Positions 57,564 through 64,000 of a DNA stretch of 64,000 nt are shown here, piece by piece (position 1 is the stretch's first letter; each line of letters begins with the position of its first letter). Source of the DNA: Pleodorina starrii (taxonomy: Eukaryota > Chlorophyta > Chlorophyceae > Chlamydomonadales > Volvocaceae). Location of the stretch: the NCBI GenBank assembly GCA_030267565.1, contig BRXU01000033.1, forward strand, positions 496,001-560,000, read 5' to 3'. The notes beneath the pieces are model-generated. The model was not told the DNA's origin, made no database searches, and was given only the letters and a program-made list of their open reading frames with translations. A program made the position numbers and the translations under genes.

Positions 57564-59990
57564 GGCCACTCGTGCATTTTTCGGTTTTCGCGTGTGTGGA
57601 CATCGGGTTTTCCGATTTTGGCATGTCTCAAAAACGCACGGTTGGAACGCCGCGGCAATTGATTCCAAAGGTCGCCGGTTCGAATCCCGGTTGACTAACT
57701 TCATTTTTAAGCAGAGGTCGCCGGTTCAAATCCTGCGCGACCCTATTTTTAATTAAAATTTATTTTTCAAAAGGCCAGGAGCCTGTTACTGCTTTCTTAG
57801 TAGCAGCACTGCAGCAACGATGCTGGAGTGCTGCCCCATGCTCCACGCCCACCGTGCGAGCAGATTCCATACCAACTGCTATTCAACTTCCTGCGGGACT
57901 GCGGTGCAGCGAAATGTAGCCCCTAGCCCCTACCCCCTAGCCTCTAGCAGACGGGCAGACAGGAGGAGGCAGGGAGGGGCAGGCAGGCAGGGAGCAGGGG
58001 CAGGTAGGGCAAAGGGTAGGGGGGTAATAAGAATGGCTCGGGGTGAGGGGAACACAACACAGGCAGGGCAGGGGGGGGGGCAGGGCGGGGGCAAGTCAGA
58101 AGCAGGGGTGGGGTGGGTGTATTGGGAGGCATGCGGCCTGGGAATGACAGAACAAGGGGGGATGTGGGGGAGGAGATGGAGATGGATGCGGGGGTCAGCC
58201 GTTGATCCCCCAGCATCCGTGGAGGTCAGGGTGCGTGCTGCATGGAGCGGCGGGTGAAGTAGAAGGCAGGCAGGGGCAGGCAGGCAGGGGCAGGCAGGGG
58301 CAGGCGTGCAGGCAGGGAGCAGGGGCAAGCAGGGCAAGGGGCAGGAGGGGTAATAAAAACGGCCCGGGACGAGGGGAAGGCAACGCAGGCAGGGCAGGGG
58401 GGGGCGGGGGCAAGTCAGGGGCAGGGGCGGGGTGGGTGTGTTGGGAGGCATGCGGCCCGGGGGGTAACAGAAGCAGGAGCAAGGGCAAGGGGGGATGTGG
58501 GGCAGGACATGGAGATGGCTGCGGGAGAAGAACGACAGGATGGAGAAGGACGGCAGGATGGGAGGGGGGAGAAAAGGGGATTGATGGCAGGATGGAAGGC
58601 GATGCGACGTTGCTTCTCGAATGTGGCATAGGGCAGGGCATGGAGATGGATGCGGGGGTCAGCCGTTGGGGCACGGCGAGAAATACGGCAGGGTGTGTCG
58701 GGAGGGGGGAAGGAAAAACGAGGGGGCGACAGTAGGGAAACCCGACGGAGAAATTTGTGGGGCAGCGGAAGAGGAAGGGGGATGCAGACCGGCTGTGCGA
58801 GAGTGGGGAACAGAGTGGGGAACAGGAATCATTTCATACCCCCAGCATCCCTGGATAAGATGGCGGGATGGGTTGGCGGCGGTGGGTTCACCGGCGGGTG
58901 GGTCAGGGGGCTGCATGCTGCAGGGCGGAAGTAGGTGTGGACGAGGGTGAGGAGGTCAGGGTGCATGGAGCGGCGGGTGAAGTAGAAGGCGTGTGGGTAG
59001 CCAGCAAGAGGGATACAGGCCGTGGAGGATGCCACGACGTTGCGCACAAGAGAGGACGGTGGAAATGCCGGGGCAGGCAGAGACAGGCCGGGGCAGGCAG
59101 TGACAGGCAGGGGCAGGCAGGCAGAGGGGCAGAGTGAGGGCAAGTCAGGAGCAGGGGCGGGGTGGGTGTGTTGGGAGGCATGCGGCCCGGGGGTGACAGA
59201 ACAAGCGGGAACAAGGGCAAGGGGGAATGTGGGGGAGGACATGTAGATGGATGCGGGAGTCAGCCGTTGGTCTGAGGGGAATAACCGCAAGAGGATCGGA
59301 TCACAGGGGAGGGGAGAAGGGTGGATCGTGGGGTAGGGGCATGGCTGGGTCGAAAACAGGGCAAAAAGACGGCAGGATGGGAGGGGGGAGAAAAGGGGAA
59401 TGACGGCAGGATTGGAGGCAACGCAACGTTGCTTCTTGAAGGTGGTATAGGGCAGGGTGTGTGGTGTGCGGTTGCGGTTGCGGTTGTGGTTGTGGTGGGT
59501 GTATTGGGAGGCATGCAGCCTGGGGATGACAGAACAAGCGGGGGCAAGGGCAAGGGGGGATGCAGGGGTCAGCAGTTGATCCCCCAGCATCCGTGGAGGT
59601 CAGGGTGCGTGCTGCGTGGAGCGGTGGGCCAAGTAGAAGGCATATGGGTGCACGACCCGGTGCACGGCGCCGCCGACCCAGCGGCACGGAGCATGGGGCG
59701 TGCATGGACCGGTTTCGGTTTCGGTTTCGGTTTCGGTTTCGGTTTCGGTTTCGGTTTCGGTTTCGGTTTCGGTTTCGGTTTCGGTTTCGGTTTCGGTTTC
59801 GGTTTCGGTTTCGGTTTCGGTTTCGGTTTCGGTTTCGGTTTCGGTTTCGGTTTCACTTTCGGTTTCGGTTTCGGTTTCGGTTTCGGTTTCGGTTTCGGTT
59901 GCGGTTGCGGTTGCACTTGCGGTTGCGCTTGCAGTTGCGCCGCGAAAGGGATTTGCTAAGCGAGCCCAAAGGGCGAGCCGAAGGCCAGTA
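57564..59990 (+). repeat. Array unit 11 (2.43 kb), near-exact duplicate of unit 7
   Basis: Corresponds base for base to unit 7 at an offset of 14,584 bp. The difference I found is one extra TTTCGG hexamer near 59840. The two copies diverge only at the palindrome number on the left and after the 3' block on the right. Confidence 0.92.
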
Positions 59991-60955
59991 CACAGTGCAT
60001 TTTTCAGACTTCGTCAGTGTGTACCGGGGTTCACCGATTTGGCATGTCTGTACAACGGTCGATCGCTAGGTCGTGGACGATGGAATCCAGAGATCGCCGA
60101 TTCGAATCCTCATCGACCAATTTTTTTTAAAATCAGATATCACCAGTTCAAATCCTGCGCGACTGTCTTTTTAATTAAAAGTTATTCTTCAAAAGAGCAG
60201 GAGCCTGTTACTGCTTTGTTAGTAGCAGCACTGCAGCAACGACACAGGAGTGCTGCCCCATGCTCCGCGCCCACCGTGCGAGCAGATTCCATACCAACTG
60301 CTATTCAACTTCCTGCGGGACTGCGGTCCAGCAAAATGTGAGCAATACGGCTGCCTGGCTTGCCTGGCTGCCTGCCTAGCTGCCTGGCTGCCTGCGTGGC
60401 TGGCTGGCTGGCTGGTGAATCGAAGACAGGGGAGCACGACGGCACTCCTGCGGGAAAGGAAAAACGAGGAGTCGGAAGTAGGGAAACAAAACGGAAAATT
60501 TTTTTAGGGCAGGACAGGTTCCGATATGATGTAAATGGCGTTTCGATTGCCGATTCGGACCGCTGCACCGGTGCACAAGACATATACCATATGACTACCT
60601 ATTAAACTTCCTGCGGGACTCCAACTCATTCAAAGCCTTCATCGCCGGTGTGCGACACATTTTTTTATGGAATGAATCCAGAAGTTGCCGCTTCGGTCGC
60701 CGGTTCGATCGCCAGTCCGGGATTCGCCGATTCGCTCGGCGGTTCGGTCGCCACTCGGCAAACGTGCTGCGGGACTGAAATTTATTGAAACCCTTATTCG
60801 CCGGTATGCAAGGCATATTTTTATGGAAGAAGTCCAGAAATCGCCGTTTGGATTGCCGCTCGGTACGAGGAATACTTGCTACACGACCGTTCGTCCGTGT
60901 TGAAGAAGTTGCTGCGATTTAGTTCTCAGTCCATCTCAGTCCATTATGAACACAA

Positions 60956-63617
60956 ATGTTACCACATGAAGGTGAACAACTCTTATGGATTGTTCGCGCC
61001 TTCCTACGCAGCAACGATACCGCTCGCAAACTAGCTCACCACCACGAATGGAAGAAACTGACTGAACTTATTGAACCTGATCTCATCAAAGAAGGAATTA
61101 AGATACCAACAGACTTTCCGCATTGGCTCACACAGCAGAAGAACAACCTGGACAACCTTACAGCTCCCAACCCAGCAGACATCGGGTGCGTCTTCCATGA
61201 ATACGTCACAAACAAAAACGACAACTTCCTAGCAGCATTGCAGCAGCGACGCTGGAATGCCGCCGCGGACATTCTGCAAAAACACCGGCTTTGTCAGCAG
61301 ATTCCATACCAGCAGCTCTTCAACTTCCTGCGGGACTGCGGTGCAGCTAAATGCGAGCAATACAGTGTGGTTATTGCGGACGCAAGCGTGCAAGCAACAG
61401 CGGCAGCCCATGAGCACGACGGGAACGACCCGCTGCAAGTTCTCGCCAACGCCATGGGCTTCAACGACCCACCGGCCTTTCCGGAGCGGAACAGCCTCTT
61501 CGATGCCGCGAAGGCAGCAGTGGAACAGGCAGCCGCGGCAGGCAGCACAGCGCAGGCATCCCAAGCCCCACTGCAGCTGGATGACGACAGCCGCGACGCC
61601 CTCAAGTTCAGGCGCCTGCTGGACGATAATCTCCCGCTGCACCCATGCTGCGTGTGCGGCATCCGCATGCGGCGCTGCGACCTGCGGGTACATACATACC
61701 TGAACAACGTGGCGCTGCTGCAGCCGCTTCTATACAGCACCCGTGAAGTGGACCAGGCAGTGCATCGCCTGAACCACACGACGCTCTGGACGGCACCGGC
61801 ATCGGCCAGCAGTGATCCAGGACCCTCCACCAGCACGGCGGCGGCGCGGCCGTTTGCACCGCAGTACCACCTGCTTGGCGACGAGCGTGCTGGCTGCATT
61901 CGAGCCACCGCTTACGGCGACGCCGATCTTGACATCTGTCACCATTGCAGCGGCAGCCTTGCTAACAGCACGGTGCCACCCCTGTCGTACAAGGCGGTCG
62001 ACAACGGGCCCCGGCCCGAACATCTCGTTCAACTGACGATGCTGGAGGAGCGCGTGCTGGCACCCGCCCGGGTACTACGGCACCTGGCCATCTGCCGGCA
62101 TGCACGCGACCGTTCTACCAGCGCATCGGAAGTCGGGCATGCAGTCCTGCGGGCGCACATCATCAGCTTCAACAACCCGGGACCGGACACCCTGGCGGCC
62201 ATGTTTCCTTTGCCCCCTGACCGTGTGCCGGAAATCGTGTCGGTGGTCCTCGTTGCAGCAGCGCAAAGCGAGGCTGAAATCATCGACCTCGCAAAGCGCA
62301 CACATGCCCTCCACCTGCGAGGCCATGTCATCGCCCGCTGGGCGCGCTGGCTGGCGGAAGTTTACCCGCACCTCCACGACCGCCTTGATCACGATGCAGT
62401 ACAGCAGTGGGAGGAGGCTGCGGACAGCATCCCGCGCAACGTTCTGGCCGCTGCACTGCATGTGGACACAGAGGAGGAGGCGCTCACATTAGGCGAGCAG
62501 CAGCAGCAACGGCACGCAGGGTATGCAGCAGCGCGGTTTGGAGGGCCCGAGCAGGCCGCAACGCACGGCACAGCCGGAGTTCGCACTGACGCATCAGCCC
62601 AGGCATCGGTCGTGGATGAGGAGGTGGCAGCTGTGGCGGACGCCAACGCGGCATCCGCCCATCTGCCTAAGCGCCACGCACCACACCCGTCCATCCCTGC
62701 AACCGCACCTACCGGCAGCATTGCGGTAAGGAACAACATAGGCAGGAGCAATATGTCCCCCAACTGAACAGAAACATTACAGCAGCACAGGCATTAAACC
62801 AGTTTTTCCAACTTGAAGCCTGAATTGACAAGAATGCTCCCATCTGTTCATTCACCCGCAGCGTGAAATAAATCAGGAGGCGCTCGCAGCAGCCATGCTT
62901 CGGTTACCACGTAACGCACAGGCCAACCTGCTACAGCACTTAACCGCCCGGCACTGGCGAGCAGCTGCGGACTTGCTGTACGGTGCTTCACAAGGCATCG
63001 GGCTGAGCACTGTTGCAGGCATCCCTCCTGACAAGAACGTCAAGCTGCAGAAGCACCTCAGCAAATGCACCCAGGGTTACATCGCCGCCCTCAAGCCATC
63101 AAGTGGTACCACCGCCAGCCCATTCCTTCCAGCCGTAAGTCATTGGACAAATACGCATGTGCACTATGAATGCGCACCCCAACCTTTCTCAATTTTCCCT
63201 GCACCCCACAGCGCCACAAACGCGGTCGCTCACCTGAAGCACCGGGCCACATGGAAGCAAGCCCCGCTGCTCGCAGCCAAGTCCACACCGAACAGGTCAG
63301 CAATGCAGGACCATACGAACCGGGTACACAGTGCGTCAGCTTGGGGGCCGGCGCCTGAAAAATAGGGACTAGGGCTTCGGCACCTTTTCTCCCGCAACAC
63401 ACCCGCTCAGTGCTGGCAACTGTACTGCCTAGACTCTAGACCGATACAATCCCTGCCCGACCAAACTCCCTACCCCCCCCCGTCAGGATCCCACGGTGCA
63501 GGCCGCCGCGCCCGCTCCAGGCCAGCCAGACGTGTACGTGCTGCAGTTCCCGCCCTCTCCTGCCGGCACCGCCCCGCAGCCGCACCCTGAGCATGCGGCG
63601 GCACTGCGATCCACTGC
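60956..63617 (+). pseudogene. Helitron Rep-helicase, 3'-truncated second copy
   Basis: Exons 60956-62725, 62862-63134, 63212-63295 and 63487-about 63617 match exons 1-4 of the intact copy and stay in phase. Exon 1 encodes 590 residues against 594, with many substitutions. The matching Cys motifs (CCVCGIRMRRC, ICHHC) are kept. In exon 4, about 43 codons in, the match stops after ccactgca and GGCAGG satellite follows, so HUH, tyrosines and helicase are lost. Donor 3 here is GTCAGC where the intact copy has GCAAGT. Confidence 0.85.
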
Positions 63618-63985
63618 AGAAGGAACAGGCAGGGGCAGGCGGGCAGACAGGAGTAGGCAGGAAGAGGCAGGCAGGCAGGGAGCAGGAGCAGGCAGGGCAA
63701 GGGGCAGGGGGGGTCATAACAACGGCCCGAGATGACGGGATGGGTGGGCGGGAATATGGGGGCCGACGGGGAGCTTAGGGTGGCATCGTGTGGCACTGGG
63801 GGGCCCCCGGGGGGCTTGGGATGTTATTGGGTGGCATTTAGGAGCCCCCGGGGCGATACGGAGCAGGACGGAGCATGGGGCGAGGCGTAGAGGTTGTGGT
63901 GCGGCTGCGGTTGTGGTTGCGGTTGCGGTTGCGGTTCCGCTTGCGGTTCCGGTTGCGGTTGCACTTGCAGTTGCGGTTGCAGTTG
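63618..63985 (+). repeat. GGCAGG filler, GGAGCATGGGG remnant and GGTTGC tract
   Basis: This links the broken Rep exon to the 3' block of unit 12. It has GGCAGG-type repeats to about 63715, a stretch with two ggggcccccgg-like motifs (63800-63855), a single GGAGCATGGGGCG, then GGTTGC hexamers. Confidence 0.85.
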
Positions 63986-64000
63986 CGCCGCGAAAGGGAT

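Larger units (their letters stand above)
59991..64000 (+). mobile_element. Array unit 12: internally deleted Helitron, continues past window
   Basis: Begins with a shortened anchor (cacagtgcatttttcagact), then B-box-like motifs (about 60096 and 60145), the exon fragment (60219-60346) and a leader. These are followed by the Rep gene from 60956 to about 63617. The Rep sequence is then replaced by GGCAGG repeats, some GGAGCATGGGG, a GGTTGC tract (63900-63985) and the first bases of the 3' block (gcgccgcgaaagggat) at the window edge. The 60104-61489 part duplicates 39728-41113. Confidence 0.8.

Noticed and set aside
26535..64000. CRISPR array or bacterial-type repeat
   Set aside because: Units are kilobase-sized, eukaryotic in setting, with no short direct repeat and unique spacers.

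Overview
The window looks like nuclear DNA of a chlorophyte green alga, probably volvocine or Chlamydomonas-like. The evidence is indirect: very GC-rich exons cut by many short introns with GTGAGx/GTGCGT donors, some AG|GCAAG (GC-AG) donors, Ala/Gly/Ser-rich low-complexity insertions inside otherwise conserved proteins, and short interstitial runs of CCCTAAAA, the Chlamydomonas-type telomere unit. No bacterial operons, rRNA genes, complete tRNA genes or CRISPR arrays were seen.

Left part (1-26.5 kb) is ordinary gene space with four multi-exon genes. (1) A minus-strand gene runs from 4744 off the left edge; it has GAF-like sensor segments and is otherwise unidentified. (2) A plus-strand, ten-exon gene (5473-9731) encodes a SirB1/Transglut_core2 protein with a TPR-like C-terminus. 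(3) A plus-strand, eight-exon gene (10734-14961) encodes a zinc transporter of the cation diffusion facilitator (MTP/ZnT) family with an unusually long histidine loop. (4) A plus-strand, eleven-exon gene (18762-25600) encodes a RING E3 ligase with coiled coil and a C-terminal PIP box, best read as the TRAIP/NOPO orthologue. For genes 2-4 the exon phases add up to uninterrupted frames of 606, 684 and 686 codons. Between genes 3 and 4 lies a candidate non-autonomous DNA transposon with imperfect terminal inverted repeats (16224-17994).

Right part (26.5-64 kb) holds no host gene that I can see. It is a head-to-tail array of at least twelve units that share one layout: a 5' anchor (ggccactcgtgcattttt), one or more tRNA T-arm/B-box-like motifs followed by T-runs, a ~130-bp fragment of a Helitron coding exon, then G-rich satellite (GGAGCATGGGGCG and GGCAGG types). 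Most units end in a hexamer tract (TTTCGG or GGTTGC) and a short hairpin-rich 3' block (AAAGGGATTTGC...GAAGGCCAGTG). One unit (45897-55672) carries, between its leader and its tail, an apparently intact eight-exon Helitron Rep-helicase gene with HUH nuclease, two-tyrosine motif and PIF1-like helicase. Two other units carry 5' pieces of the same gene, broken off straight into satellite. The first five units form a higher-order repeat (long 2.97 kb, short 1.95 kb; period about 4.91 kb).

My reading is that the satellite block is a family of non-autonomous derivatives of the Helitron whose autonomous member sits inside the array. This rests on shared ends and unit layout. Exact transposon termini and the mechanism are inference.
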